In this document: positions 6,758-15,581 of the stretch, in pieces
Layout of the letters: each line of letters opens with the position of its first letter
How positions within the stretch are numbered: position 1 is the stretch's first letter
Assembly (NCBI GenBank): GCA_018897105.1
Contig: JAHILF010000164.1
Location: 1-64,000 of the forward strand
DNA: 64,000 nucleotides
From: Pseudomonadota bacterium
Lineage (GTDB): Bacteria > Desulfobacterota > Desulfobulbia > Desulfobulbales > SURF-16
Direction of reading: 5' to 3'
Notes under the pieces: model-generated
Database searches by the model: none
What the model was told of the DNA's origin: nothing
Seen by the model: the letters and a program-made list of their open reading frames with translations, nothing else
Made by a program: the position numbers and the translations under genes

Positions 6758-8227
6758 TCATCTCTTTGCCTGCCGCGCGATATTGATGATTTCCATGCGG
6801 TGATTGGCCTGGGGATGGGCCGGGGACGGCCCTTCGATGACGACAATATACTCACTCCTGATGCCATGGGTCTGGGCTATGCGGATGGCAAAGTCGGTCC
6901 AGTTATCAGGATGATCCTTATACGGCACCGGCAGCACTCCATAGGAAAAGAGGAGTTCCTGGCAGGTCTTGTCGCTGGGGCTGACCGCAAAAAGCCAGGC
7001 CTGCATCCTGAAGCGGGCCATGTTCCTTGCTGTGGAGCCGCTGGCGGTGGGCACGATGACTGCCCCGCAGTCAATCTCTTCCAGGGTGTTTTCCACACTG
7101 AGGGTGATGAGATCCACCAGGTTTTTCCGTTCCTTTTCCCGCAAATAGCCAAGGATGCGATGGTAGTGCCTGGTGGGGCGGTAGGGTTCGGTTGCCGCGG
7201 CGATCTTGGCCAGCATGGCCACCGATTCAACCGGATATCTGCCCATGGCGGATTCCCCCGACAGCATGACACAGTCCGTGCCATCCAGAATGGCATTGGC
7301 CACATCAGTGGCCTCGGCCCGGGTCGGTCTCTTGTTAGTTGTCATGGATTCCAGCATCTGGGTGGCGGTGATCACCGGTTTGCCGAGGGCATTGGCCTTG
7401 GCGATGATGTATTTCTGGGCCACGGCGATATCCTCAATGGGAATCTCCACGCCGAGATCGCCTCGGGCGACCATGATGCCGTCCGCCGCCTCCAGAATTT
7501 CATCGATATTTTCCCGGTTGCTCTTGCGCTCTATCTTGGCGATGACGAAAGGCCGGAAACCCAGCTCGGCAGCCGCCTTGCGCACCGCATTGATATCAGC
7601 CGCCGAGGTGACAAATGACTGGCTGATACAGTCCACCCCGTTTTCCAGGGCAAACTTCATACAGACATGATCATGTTCGGTAAAAGCGCTGATGCCGAGA
7701 TCGATGCCGGGCAGGTTCAGCCCCTTTCTCGACCGCAGCTCGCCGCCCACCACCACGTTGCACAGGACATCATTGCCCTGCACCTCCACCACCTTGACCT
7801 GGATCAGGCCGTCGTTGATAAAGAGCACGTCACCAGGCTTAACCACCTGGGGCAACTGACTGAAGGTGGTGGAAACCCGCTTGCTGGTCCCGATGATGTC
7901 CTCAGAGGTGAGAATGAAACCATCCCCCCGTTCGAGTTGCTGAGGCTCCTCGGCAAGTTCTCCCAGCCGCATCTTGGGTCCGGGCATATCAGCCAGGATG
8001 GCGACCCGGGCGTTCAAGGCCGCGGCCTCGGTCCGAATTTTTCCGATGACCTCTCCATGTTCCTGAAACTGACCGTGGGAGAAGTTCAGACGGGCGATAT
8101 TCATCCCGGCCTGGATCATCTGCCGGATGACCCCGGGAGAGTCGGAAGCCGGACCGATGGTGCAGACGATTTTTGTCTTATTGACCGGTAGATTCATCAA
8201 TTTTTCAGAGGAGTTTTCTTTGTCCAT
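6758..8227 (-). CDS. pyk: Pyruvate kinase
   Basis: Converts PEP and ADP to pyruvate and ATP, the last step of glycolysis. The N-terminal motif KTKIVCTIGPAS, the ARLNFSHG segment, the active-site region FVIAKIERKSNRENIDEI, the MVARGDLGVEIP signature and the TRAEATDVANAILDGTDCVMLSGESAMG segment are all present. A C-terminal allosteric domain closes it. ATG at 8227 (MDKENSSE) was taken as start; a TTG at 8251 would add eight residues, and neither has a clear ribosome site. Transcription probably continues towards glgX, which follows after about 155 bases including the repeats. It opposes PpsA, encoded at 50.5 kb. Confidence 0.95.
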   Translation of the reverse strand: MDKENSSEKLMNLPVNKTKIVCTIGPASDSPGVIRQMIQAGMNIARLNFSHGQFQEHGEVIGKIRTEAAALNARVAILADMPGPKMRLGELAEEPQQLERGDGFILTSEDIIGTSKRVSTTFSQLPQVVKPGDVLFINDGLIQVKVVEVQGNDVLCNVVVGGELRSRKGLNLPGIDLGISAFTEHDHVCMKFALENGVDCISQSFVTSAADINAVRKAAAELGFRPFVIAKIERKSNRENIDEILEAADGIMVARGDLGVEIPIEDIAVAQKYIIAKANALGKPVITATQMLESMTTNKRPTRAEATDVANAILDGTDCVMLSGESAMGRYPVESVAMLAKIAAATEPYRPTRHYHRILGYLREKERKNLVDLITLSVENTLEEIDCGAVIVPTASGSTARNMARFRMQAWLFAVSPSDKTCQELLFSYGVLPVPYKDHPDNWTDFAIRIAQTHGIRSEYIVVIEGPSPAHPQANHRMEIINIARQAKR

Positions 8228-8518
8228 GGGTTCATTTTGCAAGAGGCTCAATAATTACGCAATATTGCGCTTTCACATCAAAGCCAGGCAACAGGGCGGT
8301 AGTGGTGTGCCCATTGCCGGTCAGGTAATCATTTTACTAACATTTCAAATCTATAATAAAATTGAGTAAATTGATAATAAAATTTAGTCAAAAAGCCTCA
8401 TCCGCCATCGCTGCCGCCCAACATCTCACCTTTGCTCCTAAAAGAAATAAATCGGAAAACGGGTTAAAAATATGATATAAGTAATGGCAAGGCTTAAGAA
8501 TCTATGGAGAGAGCACTT

Positions 8519-8713
8519 ATGGGTAAAGAAAACAAATGTTGCTGCATGACTGCCGCGCTTGTTGCGTTTGTCGTTGTTCTGGCCATTACCTATGTTTCAG
8601 GCTACTCCATGGGGCATTGGACCGTCACCACCTGGCTTGCCGTCTCGGTTATTGTGGCCACGGCTGGTTTCTGCTGGCTCTGCAGGAGCAGGGAGAAAAA
8701 TGATAACTTTTAG
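8519..8713 (+). CDS. Small membrane protein with CCC motif
   Basis: Predicted 64-residue protein, start chosen at ATG 8519 behind GGAGAG. A short polar start (MGKENKCCCM) with three adjacent cysteines is followed by two hydrophobic segments (about 10-27 and 33-53). It ends with WLCRSREKNDNF. This looks like a two-helix inner membrane hairpin; the cysteines could bind metal or be lipid-modified, but no family is recognised. A possible -10 element TATGATATAA lies at about 8471. It stands alone on the plus strand. Confidence 0.6.
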   Translation: MGKENKCCCMTAALVAFVVVLAITYVSGYSMGHWTVTTWLAVSVIVATAGFCWLCRSREKNDNF

Positions 8714-8716
8714 CCA

Positions 8717-8885
8717 CTGGGCGGAGGTGGCTTTTTTCCCCCCTACCCAAACACAAAGACGGGGACAGAATGATTTTCATAGCAACTTCTAACCGCTGGG
8801 CGGAGGGGACTGATTTTATTTTTCGTTGCCCAAAGACGGGGACAGAATGATTTTCGCCAAAACCACGAAAAAAATTCAGTCCCCT
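8717..8885. repeat. Duplicated intergenic block with GGGGACAGA motifs
   Basis: Two direct copies of CTGGGCGGAGG (8717-8727 and 8796-8806) and two identical 25-bp copies beginning CAAAGACGGGGACAGA (8754-8778 and 8831-8855) form a tandem duplication of about 78 bp. The segment ends with TCAGTCCCC (8876-8884), complementary to GGGGACTGA at 8806-8814. GGGGACAGA sequences commonly flank REP-associated Y1 transposase genes; no transposase is present, so this may be a leftover of such an element. Confidence 0.6.
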
Positions 8886-8925
8886 CAGTCTGGAGGAAAA
8901 ATTTAATCTGTCTCCCGGATTTTTG

Positions 8926-9630
8926 TTAACGCGGGAACGCCCCGTTATTGATATCAATACAGGTGCCGTTGATGTATTCAGGACAGTCCGTCGCCAGCCA
9001 GTACATGGCATCCGCCACTTCAGTCGGGAAAGCAAACCTGCCCGTGTAAACCGCGTTTTTGATATCCTTTTTGCGCTGTTCCGGGATAACGGCGAGCATA
9101 TCCGTTTCCACCGGTCCGGCGGCCACCGCATTAATCACAATTCCTTTGGGTCCGAGGATCTTGGCAAAGCTCTTAGTCATGTTGATGACCCCGGCTTTGG
9201 TGATGCCGTACCACACATCCGGGTGGCCGATCTCGCCGGCAATGGAGGCGTTATTGACAATTCTGCCGCAGCCTTTGGCAATCATGGCTTTGGACGTCTC
9301 CCTGATAAGGGCCACGGGTGACTGGATATTGATTCTGATGATCTCATCCATTTTCTGCCAGGGATAGTTGTCAAAGGGCAGGGCATGCATGATGCCGGCA
9401 TTGTTGATCAGGATATCAACGTCTCCGATATCTGCAATGAGTTGCGGAATGCCCTCCACGTTCTGCAGGTCATAGGTTATCGCCTGGACATTGTCGCAGT
9501 CATGCAGGGCAAAGTTGCTGAAATCCCTGGCCAGGACCTTGACCTGATAACCGGCGCGCTGAAATTTTTTGGAAATCTCCAACCCGATACCTTTATTGCC
9601 ACCGGTGATTAACACGGTTTCTCTGTTCAT
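8926..9630 (-). CDS. Short-chain dehydrogenase/reductase
   Basis: NAD(P)-dependent oxidoreductase of the SDR family, FabG-like, about 234 aa. The cofactor motif TGGNKGIG lies near the N-terminus, NNAG follows in the middle, and the catalytic Ser (NNASIAG) and YGITK follow. The C-terminal AAGPVETDM and FAFPTEVADAMYWLATD segments are typical. The start MNRETVLITGG was taken at ATG 9630; a GTG four codons upstream is possible. Substrate cannot be told from sequence. It has no operon partner; the gap to the next gene holds dispersed repeats. Confidence 0.88.
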   Translation of the reverse strand: MNRETVLITGGNKGIGLEISKKFQRAGYQVKVLARDFSNFALHDCDNVQAITYDLQNVEGIPQLIADIGDVDILINNAGIMHALPFDNYPWQKMDEIIRINIQSPVALIRETSKAMIAKGCGRIVNNASIAGEIGHPDVWYGITKAGVINMTKSFAKILGPKGIVINAVAAGPVETDMLAVIPEQRKKDIKNAVYTGRFAFPTEVADAMYWLATDCPEYINGTCIDINNGAFPR

Positions 9631-9679
9631 TTTATTTCTCACGAGTTTTCTTTATAGGAAATTCTTTGCCCTCGCGCAG

Positions 9680-9740
9680 TGGGCCATGCCCGCGATAACG
9701 GCGGTCATTGGCATAATAGCGGGCAAGGCCCGCTCCTTCC
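9680..9740. repeat. Dispersed GCGGGC-type palindromes
   Basis: GCGGGCAAGGCCCGC at 9719-9733 followed by TCCTTC, with an inverted, partly degraded relative (GGGCCATGCCCGCG) at 9681-9694. A third member, GCGGGCATGGCCCGC followed by TCCTAC, lies at 33672-33686. These form a second family of intergenic palindromes, distinct from the one at 4436. Confidence 0.6.
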
Positions 9741-9828
9741 ACGTTTAAGCCTATCCAGGTAAATAAGACCACATTGTCATTCCGGCATGTTTCTGGCTGG
9801 AATCAAATGCCGCGCAAGGGGATGGAGG

Positions 9829-10395
9829 TCAATACGGCTTCTGGCCGACGATGTTACCTGCCGGAGCGTAGAGACAGAGCCATACCTGGGATTTGTCCTT
9901 GCAGATCGATCTGCCGCAGCCTATTTCCCTGGTGTCTTTCCAGACCAGCTGGGTGTAATGGCCGCAGGTTTCACCAAGGGGGGCGGAACAGATTCCCTGC
10001 TCATACGAATACATTTCCTTTTCACCGGCCCACATGAAAACAACTTCCTGTTCGCTGATCTGCTGCACGGCGCCATGCCAGATCCATTGACCGAAGGCAG
10101 TCTTCTTGTTCGCCGTTTTCTTGGCACTGGCCCAGAAGAGATTTTCCCCGGGCCCGCTGTGCTTCATGACGCAGCCCAGCTTCTGAAGTTCCTTTAACCG
10201 TTTGCTTGCTTTACTTTCCAACTCCTTGGACCACTTTACCTTGGGCGAACCGACCTTGGCTCGCACCTCATTGTGAGCCTTGACCATGGCAGCGGCATCG
10301 ATGGTGAATTCACCCGCACGGCTGGTTGTCGTCACCAGGAACAGAGCAGGAATAAAAAAAATCATAATTCGATAAATGAGATGGTGAGTTTTCAT
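9829..10395 (-). CDS. Secreted CAP-domain (SCP/PR-1) protein
   Basis: Exported protein of 188 aa. A signal peptide (KTHHLIYRIMIFFIPALFLV, cleavage probably near SRAG) is followed by a CAP domain with HNEVRAKVG, GENLFWAS, GHYTQLVWKD and YAPAGNIVGQ. These are the classical family signatures, including the cavity histidines. Bacterial members are secreted or envelope proteins of mostly unknown function. The start was placed at ATG 10395 because GGAGGGCGGA precedes it. It is transcribed divergently from the carbonic anhydrase gene, sharing a 279-base region. Confidence 0.9.
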   Translation of the reverse strand: MKTHHLIYRIMIFFIPALFLVTTTSRAGEFTIDAAAMVKAHNEVRAKVGSPKVKWSKELESKASKRLKELQKLGCVMKHSGPGENLFWASAKKTANKKTAFGQWIWHGAVQQISEQEVVFMWAGEKEMYSYEQGICSAPLGETCGHYTQLVWKDTREIGCGRSICKDKSQVWLCLYAPAGNIVGQKPY

Positions 10396-10451
10396 TCCGC
10401 CCTCCAGTACGTTATTCAATACCGGTTTCCCTGATTTGTATTCCTTGGGAT

Positions 10452-10466
10452 ATCAATTAAATTGAT
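10452..10466. promoter_or_regulatory. Palindrome between divergent genes
   Basis: ATCAAT-TAA-ATTGAT is a perfect 6+3+6 palindrome in the region between the CAP-domain gene and the carbonic anhydrase gene. A partial FNR-like half pair (TTGATTAAAATTCA) overlaps it. It may be an operator; no regulator is indicated nearby. Confidence 0.3.
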
Positions 10467-10674
10467 TAAAATTCAGATGGTAAGAATCTTGAAAAATCCA
10501 GCATACACAGGGCTAACTTACCAAAACTTGAAACAAAAATACATACCTTTGCCGCAGTTTCTCATTTTTTTGCCTTGACAACCCCATGGCAAAGCGAATA
10601 AAAAAAATTCTTTGAATGAGCAGCCATTCATTGTTTTTTTGAATTCCAAATTTAAAGAATTGGAGGATTAGCAC

Positions 10675-11454
10675 ATGAAGAAGATGTTGAAAGCTTTTGC
10701 ATTGGGATGTTGTCTTCTGGCAGGCACCGCTTTTCAAGTAAATGCAAGCGGCAGCACGGCGCACAAACCCAGCCCTGATGCAGCCATAAAGATGCTGCAG
10801 GAAGGCAATGCCCGCTTTGTTGCCAATAAACCCACCCATCCCCACACCGACACCAACCGTCTGATCCAGGCCGGCAAGGAAAACCAGGGTGACCATGCCT
10901 ATGCCACCGTCATCACCTGTTCCGACTCCAGGGTTCCTGTTGAGCTTTTATTTGACGCCGGCGTAATGGACATCTTCGTCATCAGGGTGGCAGGCAATGT
11001 GGTTGACGTGGATGAAGCAGGCTCCATCGAATACGGTCTCGCCCATGTCAACACCCCGGTTCTGGTGGTATTGGGTCATACCCAGTGCGGTGCCGTTACC
11101 GCCGTTACCGGCGTGGTTGAAGGCCATGGCCATGGTCTGGAGAGAAATATTCCGGCCCTGGTTGATAACATCATCCCGGCGGTTAAAAAGGCCATTGCCG
11201 AACATCCGGACAAGCATGGCAAAGACGTTGTTCCTTATGGAATTGAAGAAAATATCTGGCAGGGAATCACTGACCTGTTCATGAGCAGCCCGGCCACCCG
11301 TGAACTGGTTAAGAGCGGCAAAGCCAAGGTTGTCGGCGCCATCTACGATGTTGGCACCGGCAAGGTAGACTGGCTGCCGGAAGCCAAGGTAACCGAGATT
11401 CTGGACAAAGTTGAGAAGGATCCGGCCAGAGCAATGAATGCTATGGCTGAATAA
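10675..11454 (+). CDS. Exported beta-class carbonic anhydrase (first copy)
   Basis: Zinc enzyme that interconverts CO2 and bicarbonate. After a signal peptide (MKKMLKAFALGCCLLAGTAF, cleavage near NASG), the beta-class motifs are present: C82-S-D84-S-R86, and H135/C138 in LGHTQCGAV. The protein is 259 aa, with helices at both ends. Location is therefore periplasmic. GGAGG lies nine bases before the start. A second exported homologue lies at 15582-16403, with a His/Gly-rich linker. A strong terminator follows this gene. Confidence 0.93.
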   Translation: MKKMLKAFALGCCLLAGTAFQVNASGSTAHKPSPDAAIKMLQEGNARFVANKPTHPHTDTNRLIQAGKENQGDHAYATVITCSDSRVPVELLFDAGVMDIFVIRVAGNVVDVDEAGSIEYGLAHVNTPVLVVLGHTQCGAVTAVTGVVEGHGHGLERNIPALVDNIIPAVKKAIAEHPDKHGKDVVPYGIEENIWQGITDLFMSSPATRELVKSGKAKVVGAIYDVGTGKVDWLPEAKVTEILDKVEKDPARAMNAMAE

Positions 11455-11498
11455 AGCTCTCGGGAAAAGTTAGCATTATTTCCGCGGAGATAGTATGC

Positions 11499-11537
11499 AA
11501 AAAAAGGCAGGCCCCTTTGGGGACCTGCCTTTTTTTT
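11499..11537. terminator. Rho-independent terminator
   Basis: Stem GGCAGG(C)CCC / GGGG(A)CCTGCC with a short loop, flanked by A-run and T-run on both sides. It can work in both directions: for the carbonic anhydrase gene on plus and for valS on minus. Confidence 0.9.
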
Positions 11538-11589
11538 GGAGCCCGCCAGGACCGTTTCAAGGTGGGCACCAACGTGTTGTAGCCGTGTA

Positions 11590-11611
11590 GGGGCGGTTCG
11601 CGAACCGCCCC
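11590..11611. repeat. Dispersed GC-rich palindrome, copy 2
   Basis: Identical 22-bp palindrome to that at 4436-4457, preceded by GTA. It lies between the terminator and the 3' end of valS. Confidence 0.75.
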
Positions 11612-11653
11612 TCAATCTCCGGGGCGGGAACAAATCGGAATGAGAAACAAAAT

Positions 11654-14338
11654 TCAACTGCCGATTTCCTGCAGACGTTTTCTGGTCTGTTCGATTTTCG
11701 CCAGGGTGGCGGACAGTGTTTCCACCTTGTCTTTTTCCTTGGCCACCACATCCTCCGGGGCATTGTCCAGAAATTTTTTATTGCTCAGTTTCCCCTGGCT
11801 CTGCGCAAGCTGCTTGTCTATCTTCGCCTGTTCCTTGCTCAGCTTGTCCAGTTCCTTCTGCACATCAATGAGTCCTTCCAGGGGCACGCAGATTTCAATA
11901 TCTTCAAAGATGTATGAGGCGGCCCCTTTGGGACCATGTCCCTCGCCGCGCACCGTCAGGGTGTTGGTGCGGGTCAGTCCCTTTATTTCGTCGCCATGTT
12001 CTTCAATGGTATTTTTCTTCAACTGATTCTGGCAGATGACAATCGCCTCAATTTGGGCAGAGGGATGGATCTGCATCTCGCTGCGGATATTGCGGATGCC
12101 GCCGATCAATCCCATGACAAGCTGAGCTGTCGACTCTGCCTCGGGGTCATCCCAGTCCGTATTTTCAAGGGGATACGGCTCAGTCATGATACTTTTTCTC
12201 ACACCGGGCAGAACATGCCAGATTTCTTCGGTAACAAAAGGGATCACCGGGTGGAGAAGCTTGATAACCGACTCAAGGACGGTAAAGAGCACGGCCTGGG
12301 CCTTGTGTTTTTTCTCAACCGAATCGCTGAAAAGTTCCGGCTTGATCAGTTCCAGATACCAGTCACAGAACTCATGCCAGACAAACTGATACATGGCCGA
12401 GGCGGCATCATTGAAACGGTAATCATTGAGTGAGCGGTGCACCTCAGCGATGGTGCGGTTGAGACGGCTCAGGATCCAGCGATGGGGCAACCCGAGCCCC
12501 TTGCCGCTGATGCCGCTGGTCACTGAGGGATCACACTCACTGATATGCATCAGGGCGAAACGGCTGGCGTTCCATATCTTGTTGATGAAATAGCGGTAAC
12601 CCTCGATCCTCTCTTCCGAAAGGCGGATGTCCCGGCCCTGGGCGGCAAAGGCGGTCATGGTGAAGCGCAGGGCATCGGTGCCGTACTTGTCCATGACGAG
12701 CAGCGGGTCCATGACATTGCCTTTAGACTTGCTCATCTTCTGTCCCTGGGCATCGCGCACCAGGGCATGCAGATACACATCCTTGAACGGCACCTTGTCC
12801 ATGAAGTGAATGCCCATCATCATCATGCGGGACACCCAGAAGAACAGGATATCAAAACTGGTGATCAGCACCGAGGTGGGGTAGAAGAATTTGAGTTCCG
12901 CCGTGTCGTCGGGCCAGCCCAGGGTGGAGAAGGGCCAGAGGGCGGAACTGAACCAGGTATCAAGGACATCGGTTTCCTGCAGGAGCTGGCCGGACTGGCA
13001 TTTCGGGCAATGATCCGGATCGTTTTCACTGACGATCAGCTCCCCGCAGGCCTCACAGGTCCAGGCGGGAATCTGATGGCCCCACCAGATCTGCCGGGAG
13101 ATACACCAGTCGCGGATATTGTACATCCAGTCGAAATAGGTGTTCTCCCAGGATTTGGGATGAATTTTGGTGTCGCCGTTCTTTACCGCATCAATGGCTT
13201 TTGCCGCCAGCGGTTTCACCGAGACAAACCACTGTTTTGACAGGGATGGCTCAACCACGGTGGCACAGCGGTAACAGTGGCCCACCCCGTGCTGGTAATC
13301 CTCGATTCCCTCAAGATATCCCTGCTCCCGCAGATCCTCGACAATCTTTGTGCGGCAGGCAAACCTGTCGAGCCCGGCATAGGGGCCGGCCTCCACATTC
13401 ATGCAGCCGTTGTCATCCATCACCTTGATTGAGGGCAGATCATGGCGGCGGGCGATTTCAAAGTCATTGAGGTCGTGGGCCGGGGTCACCTTCAAGGCGC
13501 CGGTGCCGAATTCCCGCTCCACCTGAGGGTCGAAAACAACGGGGATTTTACGGTTGACCAGCGGCAGGATGACCGATTTTTCCGGCAGGGAGGTGTAGCG
13601 CTCATCATCGGGATGCACGGCAACGCCGGTATCGCCGAGCATGGTTTCGGGCCTGGTAGTGGCGACCACGATGTAGCCGTCACCCTGGGCATAGGGATAT
13701 CTGATGCGGTAGAGTTTGCCGTCAGTGGGTTCGTGCTCCACTTCCAGATCAGCCAGCGCCGTATGGCAGCGGGGGCACCAGTTGATGATATAGTCGCCCT
13801 TGTAGATCAGCCCTTCATTATAGAGACGGGTAAAAACAGCACGCACCGCCCTGGATAATCCTTCATCCATGGTGAAGCGCTCCCGCTCCCAGTCACAGGA
13901 GCAGCCCAGCCGCTTGAGCTGATTGATGATCTGCCCGCCCGATTGGGCCTTCCATTGCCACACCCGTTCGATGAATTTATCCCGGCCCACGTCATGACGG
14001 GTCAGGTCTTCCGCGGCAAGCTGGCGTTCCACTACATTCTGGGTGGCGATGCCGGCATGATCCATCCCCGGCACCCAGAGGGTATTGTAGCCCGACATGC
14101 GCTTGTAACGCACCAGGACATCCTGCATGGTATTGTTTAAGGCATGACCGACATGGAGAACACCGGTGACATTCGGCGGGGGAATAACGATGGAAAAAGA
14201 GGGCCGGGATGCATCCATGGTGGCCCGGAATTGTTTCTGCTTCTGCCACTCCTCGTACCATCTGCGTTCAACATCAGCAAATTCGTAGGCTTTGGCAAGC
14301 AACTCTCCTGTATTTGTCTGGTCTGCTTTATTTGTCAT
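11654..14338 (-). CDS. valS: Valyl-tRNA synthetase
   Basis: Class I aminoacyl-tRNA synthetase charging tRNA-Val, 894 aa, the usual size. The HIGH-type motif is HVGH (62-65) in PPPNVTGVLHVGH; KMSKS is at 534-538. The editing domain (about 190-350) includes TTRPETMLGDTGVAVHPDD. A zinc-type cysteine cluster (CEACGE...CPKC) lies near 428-447. The C-terminal coiled coil (VQKELDKLSKEQAKIDKQL) marks ValRS rather than IleRS. It stands as a single gene with the bidirectional terminator behind it. Confidence 0.98.
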   Translation of the reverse strand: MTNKADQTNTGELLAKAYEFADVERRWYEEWQKQKQFRATMDASRPSFSIVIPPPNVTGVLHVGHALNNTMQDVLVRYKRMSGYNTLWVPGMDHAGIATQNVVERQLAAEDLTRHDVGRDKFIERVWQWKAQSGGQIINQLKRLGCSCDWERERFTMDEGLSRAVRAVFTRLYNEGLIYKGDYIINWCPRCHTALADLEVEHEPTDGKLYRIRYPYAQGDGYIVVATTRPETMLGDTGVAVHPDDERYTSLPEKSVILPLVNRKIPVVFDPQVEREFGTGALKVTPAHDLNDFEIARRHDLPSIKVMDDNGCMNVEAGPYAGLDRFACRTKIVEDLREQGYLEGIEDYQHGVGHCYRCATVVEPSLSKQWFVSVKPLAAKAIDAVKNGDTKIHPKSWENTYFDWMYNIRDWCISRQIWWGHQIPAWTCEACGELIVSENDPDHCPKCQSGQLLQETDVLDTWFSSALWPFSTLGWPDDTAELKFFYPTSVLITSFDILFFWVSRMMMMGIHFMDKVPFKDVYLHALVRDAQGQKMSKSKGNVMDPLLVMDKYGTDALRFTMTAFAAQGRDIRLSEERIEGYRYFINKIWNASRFALMHISECDPSVTSGISGKGLGLPHRWILSRLNRTIAEVHRSLNDYRFNDAASAMYQFVWHEFCDWYLELIKPELFSDSVEKKHKAQAVLFTVLESVIKLLHPVIPFVTEEIWHVLPGVRKSIMTEPYPLENTDWDDPEAESTAQLVMGLIGGIRNIRSEMQIHPSAQIEAIVICQNQLKKNTIEEHGDEIKGLTRTNTLTVRGEGHGPKGAASYIFEDIEICVPLEGLIDVQKELDKLSKEQAKIDKQLAQSQGKLSNKKFLDNAPEDVVAKEKDKVETLSATLAKIEQTRKRLQEIGS

Positions 14339-14418
14339 ACTGATACTCTTTTAACTTAACACCGTGGGCCGTTTGCCCGAGCTGAGTTAATCTTGAAACG
14401 ACAAAAATTCCTGCCACT

Positions 14419-15489
14419 CTACTGCACACTCCAGCGTTTGGGAAAGAAAATATTTGTGTAGAGATCCAGGGCATAACGGTCAGTCATGCCGGCAATGAAA
14501 TCGCATACCTTGCGGGGGCGCGCGGTTTCCACTCCGTAGGCCGTTGAAACTTCCCATATCCCTCCACCGGGAAGCCGCACATCCTCTTCCATGAAATAAT
14601 GGTATAAATCCCGGATAATTTTCATTGCCTTGATGAATTCGCGGTGCACACAGGGGGTCTGGTAGACATTTTCAAATAAAAAGTTGCGCAGATCGGATGT
14701 GGCCTCAAGAATTTTCGGGCTCATGACCAGTCGCGATTCGCCAGCATCAATGGTATTCATGATCAGATCATTGACCATGGCGCTTATCCGCTGTGAGTTG
14801 GTTTCCCCCAGGTCGCCCCGAATATGCCCGAGCATATCCTTTTCCTCCAGGAGCCCGGCCCGGATGGCATCATCAAGATCATGATTGACATAGGCCAGGA
14901 TATCGGCCACCCTTACCACCTGACCCTCCATGGTTTCCGGCAGTTCGGAAAGATCATCGGGCAGGATGTCTCTCCGCCCCTTTGAGTGTTTTAATATGCC
15001 GTCCCGCACCTCATAGCTTAAATTCAGCCCTTTCCCTTTATTTTCCAGGACATCGACCACCCGCAGGCTCTGTTCGTAATGTTTGAAGCCGCCGGGGTGC
15101 AGCTCATGCAAAACCGCTTCGCCGGCATGGCCGAAAGGGGTATGGCCCAAGTCATGCCCCAGGGCGATGGCCTCAATAAGATGACCGTTTAAGCGCAGAG
15201 CGACGCCGATTGTTCTGGCAATCTGCGCCACCTCCAGGGCATGGGTCAGCCTGGTACGGTAATGGTCGCCGGTGGGAGCGAGAAAAACCTGGGTTTTATG
15301 GGTCAGACGGCGGAATGTCTTGGAGTGGATGATTCTGTCCCGGTCGCGCTGAAAGGCGACTCTGATGGGACACTCCACTTCTTCCCTTGCTCTTCCCTTG
15401 CTGTTTTTCGTGTGGCAGGCAAAAGGTGAAAGATTTTTGGCCTCCCGGTCCTCAATTTCATTTCGAAGGCAGCGTGTCGAATTATTCAT
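14419..15489 (-). CDS. dgt: dGTPase-like HD phosphohydrolase
   Basis: Deoxyguanosinetriphosphate triphosphohydrolase-like protein of 356 aa, splitting dNTPs to nucleoside and triphosphate. The N-terminal RDRDRIIHSKTFRRLTHKTQVF is the family signature. The HD metal site is formed by H83, H112, D113 and a later Asp in VADILAYVNHD. It has no C-terminal extension, so it belongs to the shorter type common outside enterics. Cytoplasmic. It lies 80 bases downstream of valS on the same strand and could be read before or independently of it. Confidence 0.92.
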   Translation of the reverse strand: MNNSTRCLRNEIEDREAKNLSPFACHTKNSKGRAREEVECPIRVAFQRDRDRIIHSKTFRRLTHKTQVFLAPTGDHYRTRLTHALEVAQIARTIGVALRLNGHLIEAIALGHDLGHTPFGHAGEAVLHELHPGGFKHYEQSLRVVDVLENKGKGLNLSYEVRDGILKHSKGRRDILPDDLSELPETMEGQVVRVADILAYVNHDLDDAIRAGLLEEKDMLGHIRGDLGETNSQRISAMVNDLIMNTIDAGESRLVMSPKILEATSDLRNFLFENVYQTPCVHREFIKAMKIIRDLYHYFMEEDVRLPGGGIWEVSTAYGVETARPRKVCDFIAGMTDRYALDLYTNIFFPKRWSVQ

Positions 15490-15501
15490 AATACAGTATC
15501 A

Positions 15502-15541
15502 AAAAAGTACCCACAGAGGCGCAACGTCCTCTGTGGGTTTT
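15502..15541 (-). terminator. Terminator of the second carbonic anhydrase gene
   Basis: Perfect 11-bp stem (ACCCACAGAGG at 15509-15519 with its complement at 15528-15538), followed on the minus strand by TACTTTTTT. It lies just downstream of the carbonic anhydrase gene and before the dgt start. Confidence 0.85.
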
Positions 15542-15581
15542 TGTCAGATAGAACAGCTATCTGTATAATTTACCGGCGTAT

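Noticed and set aside
6722-7618. A long plus-strand frame opposite pyruvate kinase
   Set aside because: Shadow of pyk; no recognisable domain and no ribosome site.
9774-10197. Plus-strand ORFs opposite the CAP-domain gene
   Set aside because: The minus strand carries a full CAP domain with signal peptide; the plus frames are shadows.
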